Of a stretch of 35,720 nucleotides of DNA, positions 15,625-23,911 are shown piece after piece. The stretch is from the NCBI GenBank assembly GCA_021151525.1, contig JAGKXD010000038.1:1-35720 (forward strand), given 5' to 3'. The stretch comes from Cellvibrionaceae bacterium. GTDB taxonomy: Bacteria > Pseudomonadota > Gammaproteobacteria > Pseudomonadales > Cellvibrionaceae. The notes beneath the pieces are model-generated. The model was not told the DNA's origin. It searched no databases and was given only the letters and a program-made list of their open reading frames with translations. How positions within the stretch are numbered: the first letter of the stretch is position 1; the number at the start of each line of letters is the position of its first letter. The position numbers and the translations under genes are program-made.

Positions 15625-17967
15625 ATGAAGAATAAAATCAATATCTTGCTTACGGCCACACTAGCGCTTTCGCTCTCGGTATTAACCGGCTGCGGCGGAA
15701 GCAGTAAACAAAAAGCGCCAGAGCCAACGGGAGCAGAAGCTTTCGTTGCGGGAACTCATCCACGCTTTGACCCTGTGATTTCAGATCTCCCTTTTAACAC
15801 CGATTTGGTGTTTGCGAAGGCAGCTGCGACTGATGGCACTGCGGACGTTGGGACACCATCGGATACTGTTCGCGCGACTCTCAACGGTCTAGATGGTTTT
15901 TCAACCACAGCCTTTTTTGATGTGATGGTGGAAGGTAGTGTTGATGCCGCCACTGTGTTGCCGATGAAAACAGTGTTCTTACTGGAGTTAAATACCGGCG
16001 GTAAAGATGCTCTTAATCCCGCCAATATTGTAGGTATTGCGGGTGCGGCGACTTTTGATACGCGAGTTGTATCGCTGGATGGTGGCACTAACAACGTGAT
16101 TCGTATTCGCCCAACCTTACCCTTGAAATCCAAAGCCAAATATTTGGTGTTTCTCACCAACGATATTAAAGACTCTGGGGGCAAAGCCTTAACCCGCTCA
16201 TGGACTTACAACGCACTGCACGACACAACCTATTCAATTTTGGATAGCTTGGTTCCTGTGCGTAATGCCATTACCGGCTGGGAAACCTTGGCTTCTGGCT
16301 TCCTTGTAGCAACTACGGGTGCTGCGCCGGCTGCCGCTGTTGATAAGTTAGTCCTGACTTACACTTTCACCACTACAGACCCACAAACTCCGCTGATTGC
16401 CATGGCATCGCCACGTGCAGCTTTGGCGGCAAGCCAAATTGCGGCGGGTGTACCTGCTGCCACAGCCATAGCGGGAGTTTCTCAATTGGACGCAGCGGGT
16501 TTGTTATCAACGCCTAAGCAACGCCCGCTGAAAGTATCCGCACTGACGGGTGTTGATATGGGCGTGCTGAGCAACGGCGCCTTGGCTGGCAACGTGGGCA
16601 AGCTCTATACCGGCTTCATCAAGATTCCTTATTACCAAACCGCCCCGGGAACATTGCCTTTCGGCGCTTACCTGACACGCAACTGGACGCCTGATTTAAC
16701 GCTTGCAGCAGCAATCAAGGCAACTGTTCCTGCTGATGTGGATAAGTCTTACAACGTGACCTATCGCTACCCATTTGCGGCAAAAACGACCGATGAATCT
16801 ATCCCGCTGCAGGTGACGTTACCCGAGAAAAATTGGGTTCCTGGCTATGCAGGCTCTCTCTCTTGCGGACAAATCTACGCTGCCAGTGGCTATCCTGTCG
16901 TTATCTACGTACACGGCATTACCAGTGATCGCACTTCAGGTTTGGCCTTGGCGCATACCTTGGCTAGTCGTTGTTTAGCGACAGTCGCCATTGATTTACC
17001 CGTGCACGGAGTGGCGGCTAATAATCCGTTTGTGAATGTGCTCAATGTTGAGAAGAGCCAGATGATTCCGTTCGCGGCTATCTACGGCGCCGACGCTCCC
17101 CATGAGCGTCACTTCAACGTAGCAGGTCCAGGCGGTTCTCCTGCGCCTATGAACTTTGCTGCGCCAACTGCGAATGATGGCTCAGGTGCGCATTTCACCA
17201 ACCTCGGCTATTTGTTGAATACCCGCGACAACAACCGCGAGGCAGTGATGGATTTGCTCAACCTAAATGCGAGTTTGAAAGGTCTTGATGCCGATTTCGT
17301 GCAGGCACAGGGTGCCAAGTTGAACCTCGGCAACGTCAACGTTATCGGACACTCGCTGGGTGGCATTTTGGGGTCTGTGTTTACTACCGTGAATCAGATT
17401 GCCATTTCCAACGATGCCAAACTGGGGCTTGCATCCAATCTTAACCCTGTTCGCAGTTTGGTGGCTTCAGTAGCGGCTACTCAGGTAGCGCAGATCCTGG
17501 TTAATTCGGCCACATTTGCTCCCGTTATCAATGCTGGTTTGAGTAAAGCAGGCGTAAATGTTGGCACCAGTAACTATGAGAAGTTTATGTATGCTGCCCA
17601 AAGTGCAGTCGATTCTGGTGACCCGGTAAACTTTGCACAGATACTTGCGACCTTAAAGGTTCCCGTGCTGTTGCAACAAGTTAAAGATGACCAAGTGATT
17701 CCTAATAGTGCAGATAGCGCTCCGCTTACAGGTACTGCAGCCTTTGCAAGATTGTTAGGTACTACGCAATTGGGCTTTGGCGAAACCCAACTCGGTTTGG
17801 GATTTGTTAAGTTGAATGCTGGTGATCATGGTTCACTCTTGCGACCCACTACGGCAGCGCCTTTAGTGACAACTGAAATGCAAACCCAAGCGGTTAGCTT
17901 TGTGCTCAATGCCGGCAAGGTTGCGGTAGGGGCCGGCGCGCCTCAATATGTGGATGTCGCCAAATAA
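15625..17967 (+). CDS. Outer-surface lipoprotein lipase, VolA/Pla-1/cef type
   Basis: A 780-residue alpha/beta-hydrolase lipoprotein. I prefer the ATG at 15625 over 15619 because AGGA (15613-15616) is then 8 bases upstream. The signal ends in a lipobox, LTGC, with the lipidated Cys at 23. The N-terminal half matches the bacterial virulence-factor lipase N-terminal domain style (GTHPRFDP, DLPFNTDLVF). The hydrolase part shows the oxyanion-side HG (430-431, YVHGITSDR), the nucleophile elbow GHSLGG with Ser577, a candidate acid at Asp688/689 (VKDDQVIP) and His735 (GDHGSLLRP). In Vibrio, VolA is a surface lysophospholipase that releases host fatty acids; a role in scavenging fatty acids here is inferred. 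It ends before a strong terminator. Confidence 0.9.
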   Translation: MKNKINILLTATLALSLSVLTGCGGSSKQKAPEPTGAEAFVAGTHPRFDPVISDLPFNTDLVFAKAAATDGTADVGTPSDTVRATLNGLDGFSTTAFFDVMVEGSVDAATVLPMKTVFLLELNTGGKDALNPANIVGIAGAATFDTRVVSLDGGTNNVIRIRPTLPLKSKAKYLVFLTNDIKDSGGKALTRSWTYNALHDTTYSILDSLVPVRNAITGWETLASGFLVATTGAAPAAAVDKLVLTYTFTTTDPQTPLIAMASPRAALAASQIAAGVPAATAIAGVSQLDAAGLLSTPKQRPLKVSALTGVDMGVLSNGALAGNVGKLYTGFIKIPYYQTAPGTLPFGAYLTRNWTPDLTLAAAIKATVPADVDKSYNVTYRYPFAAKTTDESIPLQVTLPEKNWVPGYAGSLSCGQIYAASGYPVVIYVHGITSDRTSGLALAHTLASRCLATVAIDLPVHGVAANNPFVNVLNVEKSQMIPFAAIYGADAPHERHFNVAGPGGSPAPMNFAAPTANDGSGAHFTNLGYLLNTRDNNREAVMDLLNLNASLKGLDADFVQAQGAKLNLGNVNVIGHSLGGILGSVFTTVNQIAISNDAKLGLASNLNPVRSLVASVAATQVAQILVNSATFAPVINAGLSKAGVNVGTSNYEKFMYAAQSAVDSGDPVNFAQILATLKVPVLLQQVKDDQVIPNSADSAPLTGTAAFARLLGTTQLGFGETQLGLGFVKLNAGDHGSLLRPTTAAPLVTTEMQTQAVSFVLNAGKVAVGAGAPQYVDVAK

Positions 17968-17987
17968 GTTAACGCTTTAAGTGCACC

Positions 17988-18024
17988 AAAAAAAGCCCGC
18001 CTTGAAATTGGCGGGCTTTTTTTT
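17988..18024 (+). terminator. Rho-independent terminator after the lipase gene
   Basis: AAGCCCGCC pairs with GGCGGGCTT around an 8-base loop (18002-18009), flanked by an A run from 17988 and eight Ts at 18017-18024. It can work in both directions. Confidence 0.95.
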
Positions 18025-18158
18025 GAGCAACAAAAACTGACACGCATATTTCTCGATAAGTTTTTTGGCAATTTTGCAGTCACGGAAAGCTAGCTTGTGT
18101 ATTATTGCGACCACTGAATCTCGTTATACTCAAACAAATTCCAAATTGAGACCGTGTT

Positions 18159-19076
18159 ATGACACCTCGCAATTATTTATACATGCTCCGTAAGTACGAA
18201 GACTATCAACCACAAATTGAGCGCTTGCTCGATTCCATCGTTACGGCCCTAATGCCGCGCAAGCTTGAGTCAGATGAATCGCAATTACACCAAACTGTCG
18301 AGCGCTTGCATAAATCCTATCCATTTGTAGAGTTGCTTTATTGCCTCGATGAACACGGCATGCAGACTACAGTATCCGCTGCCGCGCCAGACATCGACGA
18401 TTCCAAGCGCAGCGAACCCGGTATGCGTTCAGATCGCAGCAACCGCGCTTACTACACCAAGGCAGTAAAGAGCGAAAAAATTTCTACCGTAACCTCGCCT
18501 TATCTATCTAACGCGACTCATCAGCTTGCTATTTCAGCGGTGCAGCGTTACACCACCTCAGAAAATAAAATTGGCTTTCTGGTAATCAATTTTAATTTGG
18601 AAAAACTAATTACCTTTTTGAACGGTGACGAGTTGCGTCGCAAAGTGCATCCAGTTTTTCAATTGGTGTACGCGGTGATAGGTTTAATGTTGGTGGCCAT
18701 TTCTGGTTTGTTGCTTTATTACGGCGGCAAGGAAATGTATTACGTAGTGCATGATCACATTAATGCACCTATACAAATATTCGGAACTGTCATTCTAGTT
18801 ACTTTGGGGCTCGCGATTTTTGATTTGGGTAAAACCATACTCGAAGAAGAAGTTCTATTGCACAAAGATATTCACCACGAAGGCTCTATTCGCCGTACCA
18901 TCAGCCGTTTTATGGCGGCCATTGTTATCGCGGTATCGATTGAATCGCTCTTGTTAATGTTTAAATCGTTGCTGGGTGGCACTGATCATCTGTTCGATGC
19001 TGTGTTAATGTTGTTTGCTGCTGTTGCCATGTTGGTTGGTTTGGGTGTTTACTTGAAGTTGACTGATAAAAAATAA
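18159..19076 (+). CDS. Membrane protein with N-terminal PDC/Cache-like domain
   Basis: A 305-residue protein. Residues about 15-150 resemble a PDC/Cache sensor fold, with the typical stretch DRSNRAYYTKAV (92-103), STVTSPYLSNATHQLAISAV (109-128) and GFLVINFNLEKL (139-150). No signal peptide or helix precedes it. Four hydrophobic helices follow at about 168-189, 205-225, 250-270 and 280-300, with an acidic/basic loop (ILEEEVLLHKDIHHEG) between the second and third. The helical half recalls small PsiE-like four-helix membrane proteins, but I cannot confirm that. There is no output domain such as GGDEF or a kinase. TATACT at 18125-18130 may be its -10. Followed by its own terminator, so probably monocistronic. 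Confidence 0.75.
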   Translation: MTPRNYLYMLRKYEDYQPQIERLLDSIVTALMPRKLESDESQLHQTVERLHKSYPFVELLYCLDEHGMQTTVSAAAPDIDDSKRSEPGMRSDRSNRAYYTKAVKSEKISTVTSPYLSNATHQLAISAVQRYTTSENKIGFLVINFNLEKLITFLNGDELRRKVHPVFQLVYAVIGLMLVAISGLLLYYGGKEMYYVVHDHINAPIQIFGTVILVTLGLAIFDLGKTILEEEVLLHKDIHHEGSIRRTISRFMAAIVIAVSIESLLLMFKSLLGGTDHLFDAVLMLFAAVAMLVGLGVYLKLTDKK

Positions 19077-19095
19077 TCGCAACAATATTTGACTG

Positions 19096-19126
19096 AAAAA
19101 GGCTTGATGAAGAATCAGGCCTTTTT
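19096..19126 (+). terminator. Terminator after the PDC-domain membrane protein
   Basis: AAAAAGGCTTGAT (19096-19108) pairs with ATCAGGCCTTTTT (19114-19126) with one G-U pair, and the right arm runs into a T tract. It separates the gene from radA. Confidence 0.88.
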
Positions 19127-19167
19127 TGTTTAGGTTCATGCTGCATATTAAATAGAAAGAGAAGCCT

Positions 19168-20538
19168 GTGAGCACAAAACAAAAAAGCGCATTTGTCTGC
19201 AACGATTGCGGAGCGGATTTTAAAAAGTGGCAAGGCCAGTGTCCTGAGTGTGGAGCGTGGAATTCCATTGTTGAAGTTCGCCTTGGGCCAACCCCTACTA
19301 ATCGCTCAGCAAAATTTGAAGGTTACGCGGGTGGTGCAACGGGCAACAACGTGCAAACCTTGGCTGAAATTGCACTGGGCGATGTCCCACGTTTTTCCAG
19401 CGGCACCAGCGAATTTGACCGTGTACTCGGTGGCGGTTTTGTACCGGGTTCTGTTGTATTGATTGGTGGGAATCCCGGTGCAGGTAAAAGTACATTGCTG
19501 CTACAAACGTTGTGTTTTCTCGCACGCAATATGTCTTCACTTTATGTCACGGGTGAAGAATCACTGCAGCAAGTTGCCATGCGCGCGCAGCGTTTAGGTT
19601 TACCGACTGATAAGTTACAAATGCTGAGCGAAACCAACGTAGAAACTATTTGTGCAACTGCGCAGCAAGTCGCTCCCAAAGTGATGGTGGTGGATTCTAT
19701 TCAAGTGGTGCACATGGAAGATATTTCATCTGCACCGGGTTCAGTATCACAAGTGCGTGAAAGTGCCGCCTACTTAACTCGTTTTGCAAAGCAAACCGGC
19801 ACTGTGGTTATTTTGGTGGGTCATGTAACAAAAGATGGTTCGCTCGCAGGGCCAAAAGTATTGGAGCACATGATTGATTGCTCAATTTTATTGGAGGGCG
19901 ATAACGACTCACGCTTTCGTACTTTGCGCGGCAATAAAAATCGTTTTGGTGCGGTAAATGAATTGGGTGTATTCGCCATGACCGAGCAGGGCATGCGCGA
20001 AGTGAATAATCCTTCCGCCATATTTTTGCAGCGCGCTGAAGACCCAGCGCCCGGTTCAGTGGTGATGGTGATGTGGGAAGGCACGCGTCCGTTGCTAATT
20101 GAAATTCAGGCGCTGGTAGATGACAGTCACTTAGGGAATCCACGTCGTGTTGCCGTGGGAATGGATCAAAATCGTTTATCTATGTTGCTCGCCGTTTTGC
20201 ATCGCCATGGTGGAATTATGGTGGGCGATCAGGATGTATTCGTAAACGTAGTAGGCGGCGTGCGCGTCGCAGAAACCAGTGCGGATCTTGCAGTCTTATT
20301 GGCGATTGTTTCCAGCTTTCGCGATAAAATTTTGCCGCAAGATTTAATGGTGTTTGGCGAAGTAGGCCTGTCGGGTGAAATTCGCCCAGTGCCAAGCGGC
20401 CAAGAACGTTTGCGCGAAGCGGCTAAACATGGGTTCAAAAAAGCCATTGTGCCTATTGGCAATGCACCGCGTGAAAAGAATGTAGGTATTGAAGTGATTG
20501 CGGTAAAAAATTTACAAGAATCACTTAACGCTTTGTAA
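19168..20538 (+). CDS. radA: DNA repair protein RadA (Sms)
   Basis: A 456-residue RecA-like ATPase that drives branch migration of recombination intermediates and contributes to repair and transformation. It has the full RadA layout: an N-terminal zinc finger C11-x2-C14...C25-x2-C28, Walker A GNPGAGKST (101-109), Walker B KVMVVDSIQ (171-179), the RadA-specific KNRFG motif (257-261), and a Lon-protease-like C-terminal domain (ILPQDLMVFGEVGLSGEIRPV) that lacks protease activity in the family. The start is GTG with AGAGAAG upstream. Its length is normal. It is convergent with the LysR gene, with six bases between stops. Confidence 0.97.
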   Translation: MSTKQKSAFVCNDCGADFKKWQGQCPECGAWNSIVEVRLGPTPTNRSAKFEGYAGGATGNNVQTLAEIALGDVPRFSSGTSEFDRVLGGGFVPGSVVLIGGNPGAGKSTLLLQTLCFLARNMSSLYVTGEESLQQVAMRAQRLGLPTDKLQMLSETNVETICATAQQVAPKVMVVDSIQVVHMEDISSAPGSVSQVRESAAYLTRFAKQTGTVVILVGHVTKDGSLAGPKVLEHMIDCSILLEGDNDSRFRTLRGNKNRFGAVNELGVFAMTEQGMREVNNPSAIFLQRAEDPAPGSVVMVMWEGTRPLLIEIQALVDDSHLGNPRRVAVGMDQNRLSMLLAVLHRHGGIMVGDQDVFVNVVGGVRVAETSADLAVLLAIVSSFRDKILPQDLMVFGEVGLSGEIRPVPSGQERLREAAKHGFKKAIVPIGNAPREKNVGIEVIAVKNLQESLNAL

Positions 20539-20544
20539 AATTTT

Positions 20545-21438
20545 TTAATCAGTTGCGCAAATTTCCAATAGCAAGCCTCGCAACCAGCGATGAACTGGGT
20601 CGGCATCCATTCGCGGATGCCAAATCATCGAAACCGTAAACTCTTGCGTTGCAAAAGGCAGCGGAAAGCTGTGCATACTGCTACGCAAATTTCCGGTGTG
20701 ACGCTCGGGAACACTGGCAATTAAATCAGATGCCTTTGCCAATGCCACAGCCGTAGAAAATCCCCCCACAATTGTCGCTATATTGCGTTTGAGTCCTAAC
20801 AGCTCGAGTGCATCATCAATTTGACCTCGCGCTAATCCTCGTCGCGATATTTGAATATGCCGCCCTGCGGTGTAAGTCTCGGGTGTTATTTCCTGCAAAC
20901 ACAACGAATGCTCCGATTGCACAACACCAATAAATCGATCGCGAAAAAGTGCTCGCGTGCGCAGCTCCGGGCCAGTAGTTTCATCGACAACTCCGGTTTC
21001 CAAATCCACAGTTCCATTGCGCAGCGATGTGCTTTCTTTGTTGGGCTTTTGCAAAAAGCAGATGCGTATGTTCGGCGCTTCACGATTAACACGCGCAAGC
21101 AATTCCGCGCCAAAATTTTCAACAAAGCCTTCGCTGGTACGCAGTGTAAAACTTCTTACTAGCTGGCTTAAATCCGGTGTTTCGGCGGGGCGCAATACGG
21201 CCTGAGTATCTTGTACCAATTGGCTGACTTGTTCGCGCAGTTCCAGCGCTCTGGGGGTGGCAACTAAACCGCGCCCGGCTCGAACCAGCAGTGGGTCGCC
21301 CGTAGCCTCGCGCAAGCGCGCCAATGCACGGCTCATGGCTGATGGGCTTAGCCTCAACCGTTGGGCGGCCTTGGCCACGCTGCCTTCGGAGAGTACTGCA
21401 TCGAGTGTGATGAGTAAGTTGAAATCAGGATTTGTCAT
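20545..21438 (-). CDS. LysR-family transcriptional regulator
   Basis: A 297-residue regulator. The N-terminal winged HTH (MTNPDFNLLITLDAVLSEGS, then SVAKAAQRLRLSPSAMSRAL, residues about 1-60) is followed by a type-2 periplasmic-binding-like effector domain (about 90-295). It lies divergent to the MFS exporter, the classic arrangement in which a LysR protein controls its neighbour and itself from the shared intergenic region. The effector is unknown; a compound exported by the MFS protein is the natural guess. Confidence 0.93.
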   Translation of the reverse strand: MTNPDFNLLITLDAVLSEGSVAKAAQRLRLSPSAMSRALARLREATGDPLLVRAGRGLVATPRALELREQVSQLVQDTQAVLRPAETPDLSQLVRSFTLRTSEGFVENFGAELLARVNREAPNIRICFLQKPNKESTSLRNGTVDLETGVVDETTGPELRTRALFRDRFIGVVQSEHSLCLQEITPETYTAGRHIQISRRGLARGQIDDALELLGLKRNIATIVGGFSTAVALAKASDLIASVPERHTGNLRSSMHSFPLPFATQEFTVSMIWHPRMDADPVHRWLRGLLLEICATD

Positions 21439-21572
21439 AGGCTGACTTTAGCACGCTTTCTTTTGGTGTGGTGTTGTGTGCACTAATTAACTGCAAATGC
21501 TGCGTCTTCCGCTGCCTCAATCGCAAGTCTAGGATATTCCTGTGTATATCTTTATTGATCGGGAACATTCTG
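21439..21572. promoter_or_regulatory. Divergent LysR / MFS promoter region
   Basis: A 134-base region between the LysR start (21438, minus) and the preferred MFS start (21573, plus). It is the expected location of a LysR-type T-N11-A operator and both promoters. I could not single out one operator with confidence. Confidence 0.45.
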
Positions 21573-22976
21573 ATGAACGCTCATATCGCAACATCAAGCG
21601 CAATTAAGGCTTCCGCAGTAGCTTGGGCATTGGCATGCCTAGCGCTGGTTATGCTTATGTCTTCACTCGGTACCAGCATTGCTAATGTCGGCTTGCCGAC
21701 CTTAACCGCTGTTTTCAATAGTTCGTTCCAAGTGGTGCAGTGGGTGGTTATCGCCTATTTGTTGGCGATTACCGTTGCGATTGTAAGCATGGGGCGGCTG
21801 GGGGATGTTCTTGGCCGCCGCCGCTTATTATTGACTGGATTGCTGATATTTATGGTTGCATCAACATTCTGTGGATTGGCAGAAAGCCTTTGGCTATTGA
21901 TTCTTGCTCGCGTATTGCAAGGGCTTGGTGCCGCCGCCATGATGGCGCTCACCATGGCGTTTGTGGGCGATATAGTGCCCAAAGCGAAAACCGGTAGTGC
22001 CATGGGGTTGTTGGGTACCATGTCTGCAGTGGGCACTGCCTTGGGGCCTTCGCTGGGTGGTTTGTTGATTGCAGGTTTGGGTTGGCGGGCGATTTTTCTA
22101 GTCAATTTGCCCTTGGGCATCGTGGCTCTGTTTCTGGCTTATCGCTATTTGCCACATGATCCAGAAAAGCTATATCGCACTCGATTTGATCCAGCAGGAA
22201 CCCTCGTGCTCGCCATCACTTTAGTGAGTTACGCACTTGCTATGACCCTAGGGCGCGGCAATTTTGGCTTAATCAATCTTGCCTTGGTGTGCCTTGCTGG
22301 TCTCGGCATTGGCTTATTTGTGTTGGTAGAAACCAAAGTTGCATCGCCTTTAGTGCGGATGAACTTGTTTAGTAACTCGGCTCTAAGCGCAGGTTTTGCG
22401 TCCAGCAGTTTGGTTGCGACAGTGATCATGACAACGCTGGTGGTGGGGCCATTTTATTTGGCGGGTGCATTTGGGTTAGATGCTGTCGGCCTTGGCTTGG
22501 TCATGTCTGCCGGTCCTGTGGTTTCTGCGTTAGCGGGAATTCCTGCTGGCACGCTTGTCGATAAACTTGGTTCTCACTGCATGGCGATTTTGGGTTTGTT
22601 GGGTATGCTGATTGGCGCTATTTTTTTATCAATAGCGTCCAGTAATCTCGGGTTGCTTGGGTATGTGATTCCTTTGGTAATAATGACCAGTGGCTACGCC
22701 ATATTTCAGGTTGCGAATAACACCTCAGTCATGTCTGTAGCTACTTCAGAAACGCGTGGGCTTGTATCTGGGATGTTAAATCTTTCGCGCAATCTAGGGC
22801 TTATTACCGGTGCATCAGTAATGGGTGCTGTATTTATAGCAGGGCTGGGAATGAACGCGGCTGATGCAAATCTTGCAGCGCTAACAGCTGGAATGCGAAT
22901 AACGTTTATGCTTGCAGCTTCGTTAATTATTGTGGCACTTACGATAAGTATGCTCGCGAAAAAATATTCGAAATAA
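21573..22976 (+). CDS. MFS drug/solute exporter, DHA2 (EmrB-like) family
   Basis: A 467-residue inner-membrane proton-coupled exporter. An in-frame GTG at 21468 would add 35 residues, but the ATG at 21573 has GGGAA 7 bases upstream and gives the usual N-terminus. The family marks are the QWVVIAYLL segment of helix 2, motif A GRLGDVLGRRR between helices 2 and 3, motif B-like RVLQGLGAAAMMA, and motif C GLLGTMSAVGTALGPSLGG in helix 5. About 14 hydrophobic segments fit DHA2. No EmrA-type adaptor is adjacent. It is probably controlled by the divergent LysR protein; the substrate is unknown. Confidence 0.92.
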   Translation: MNAHIATSSAIKASAVAWALACLALVMLMSSLGTSIANVGLPTLTAVFNSSFQVVQWVVIAYLLAITVAIVSMGRLGDVLGRRRLLLTGLLIFMVASTFCGLAESLWLLILARVLQGLGAAAMMALTMAFVGDIVPKAKTGSAMGLLGTMSAVGTALGPSLGGLLIAGLGWRAIFLVNLPLGIVALFLAYRYLPHDPEKLYRTRFDPAGTLVLAITLVSYALAMTLGRGNFGLINLALVCLAGLGIGLFVLVETKVASPLVRMNLFSNSALSAGFASSSLVATVIMTTLVVGPFYLAGAFGLDAVGLGLVMSAGPVVSALAGIPAGTLVDKLGSHCMAILGLLGMLIGAIFLSIASSNLGLLGYVIPLVIMTSGYAIFQVANNTSVMSVATSETRGLVSGMLNLSRNLGLITGASVMGAVFIAGLGMNAADANLAALTAGMRITFMLAASLIIVALTISMLAKKYSK

Positions 22977-22993
22977 TGCAGGTTTGTGAAAAT

Positions 22994-23341
22994 TTATGTG
23001 GCTTTGCTGTTGAGACTAACAAGGATTTTTTTCAGCAACTCTGCATCCAATTCGCTCGCGGGTTCATATTGAATTCCAAGCATGTGTTCCTGTTGATGCA
23101 CTAAAGTTCCCTGTAAGTGTAAGTACGGCAGCATGCCTTCCGGCACTTCCATTTCAGGGATTTCCAAACGCAAACGAATGGGATCCCCCGCGCACAAATT
23201 GTATTCATCCAGCAGCGCTATACGCGCGCCATAAAATGAAATATCCAACACGTGAGCGGCCCATTCTTTATCGGAGCTACCAAGTTCGGCAAAGGCACGT
23301 AAGGGATAGCGTGGGCTGGTTCTTCTTTCGTTATTGTTCAT
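22994..23341 (-). CDS. PilZ-domain protein
   Basis: A 115-residue protein that is almost entirely a PilZ domain, the usual c-di-GMP receptor fold. The N-terminal RRTSPR provides the RxxxR motif (6-11) and DISFYGARI (about 29-37) the D/NxSxxG motif, so both ligand-contact motifs are intact. It has no other domain, so it should work by protein interaction. It lies 43 bases downstream of a second PilZ gene on the same strand, probably in one transcript. Target unknown. Confidence 0.9.
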   Translation of the reverse strand: MNNNERRTSPRYPLRAFAELGSSDKEWAAHVLDISFYGARIALLDEYNLCAGDPIRLRLEIPEMEVPEGMLPYLHLQGTLVHQQEHMLGIQYEPASELDAELLKKILVSLNSKAT

Positions 23342-23384
23342 GCGTTGACAACCTCAATCAATCCAGAAATTTACCGAGTGAGAC

Positions 23385-23750
23385 TTAACTGGCGCCGGCA
23401 ATTAATTCTGTAAGCTCGCGTTCAGCGGCATTTGAATCGCCTATGTTTAATTCAATTAGCCGGCGCAGATGGCTGATACTGTCTATATCGATAGTGACGC
23501 AAGCTAAATGTAATTGATCAAGTGTTTGGTGAACCACTTGGGCGGACATGGCAATGCTGGTTTGATCCGACAAAATAATTTTTACCAACAAGGGTGTGGT
23601 AGGTTGCAATTGATAGGGGCCGAGTTTGGCTAGCAAAAGCCCTTTTAGGGAGATATCTAATAATTGCGCTTGCCAGTTTTTATCCCCTTGTGCAATTTCT
23701 ACACGGGCATCAAAATCAATTCGGCTAAAGCGGCGGCGATCTTCGGTCAT
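23385..23750 (-). CDS. PilZ-domain protein
   Basis: A 121-residue single-domain PilZ protein. RRRFSR (5-10) gives the RxxxR element and DISLKGLLLA (about 32-41) the D/NxSxxG element, so c-di-GMP binding is plausible. The sequence differs enough from the downstream PilZ protein (different loop lengths, a different tail ELTELIAGAS) to be an old paralogue rather than a fresh copy. It is the first gene of the two-gene minus-strand unit. A perfect 7-base inverted repeat lies 30-50 bases before its start. Confidence 0.9.
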   Translation of the reverse strand: MTEDRRRFSRIDFDARVEIAQGDKNWQAQLLDISLKGLLLAKLGPYQLQPTTPLLVKIILSDQTSIAMSAQVVHQTLDQLHLACVTIDIDSISHLRRLIELNIGDSNAAERELTELIAGAS

Positions 23751-23780
23751 AGGCGTCTACACTACTCTCATGGGTTGTAC

Positions 23781-23799
23781 ACTTGAGTGTAGCTCAAGT
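23781..23799. promoter_or_regulatory. Inverted repeat upstream of the PilZ pair
   Basis: ACTTGAG-tgtag-CTCAAGT is a perfect 7-base dyad with a 5-base spacer, 31 bases upstream of the first PilZ start and about 50 bases upstream of the mak -35. It could be a repressor or activator site; no factor can be named. Confidence 0.35.
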
Positions 23800-23849
23800 A
23801 CCTTAAATGGCCATTCGAGTAGGCAGGAGACGCTGGTATTCGTTGTGAT

Positions 23850-23879
23850 TTGCCTTGCCCAATGCTGCAACTCTATAAT
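23850..23879 (+). promoter_or_regulatory. Sigma-70-type promoter for mak
   Basis: TTGCCT (23850-23855) and a consensus TATAAT (23874-23879) are separated by 18 bases. Transcription would start near 23886, about 26 bases before the ATG at 23912. Confidence 0.6.
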
Positions 23880-23911
23880 CGCGCCTTTTTAATGTAACGG
23901 GTTTCATAAAA

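Noticed and set aside
21468..21572. N-terminal extension of the MFS exporter from a GTG.
   Set aside because: The extra 35 residues are cysteine-rich and atypical; ATG 21573 has a good SD and the usual family N-terminus.
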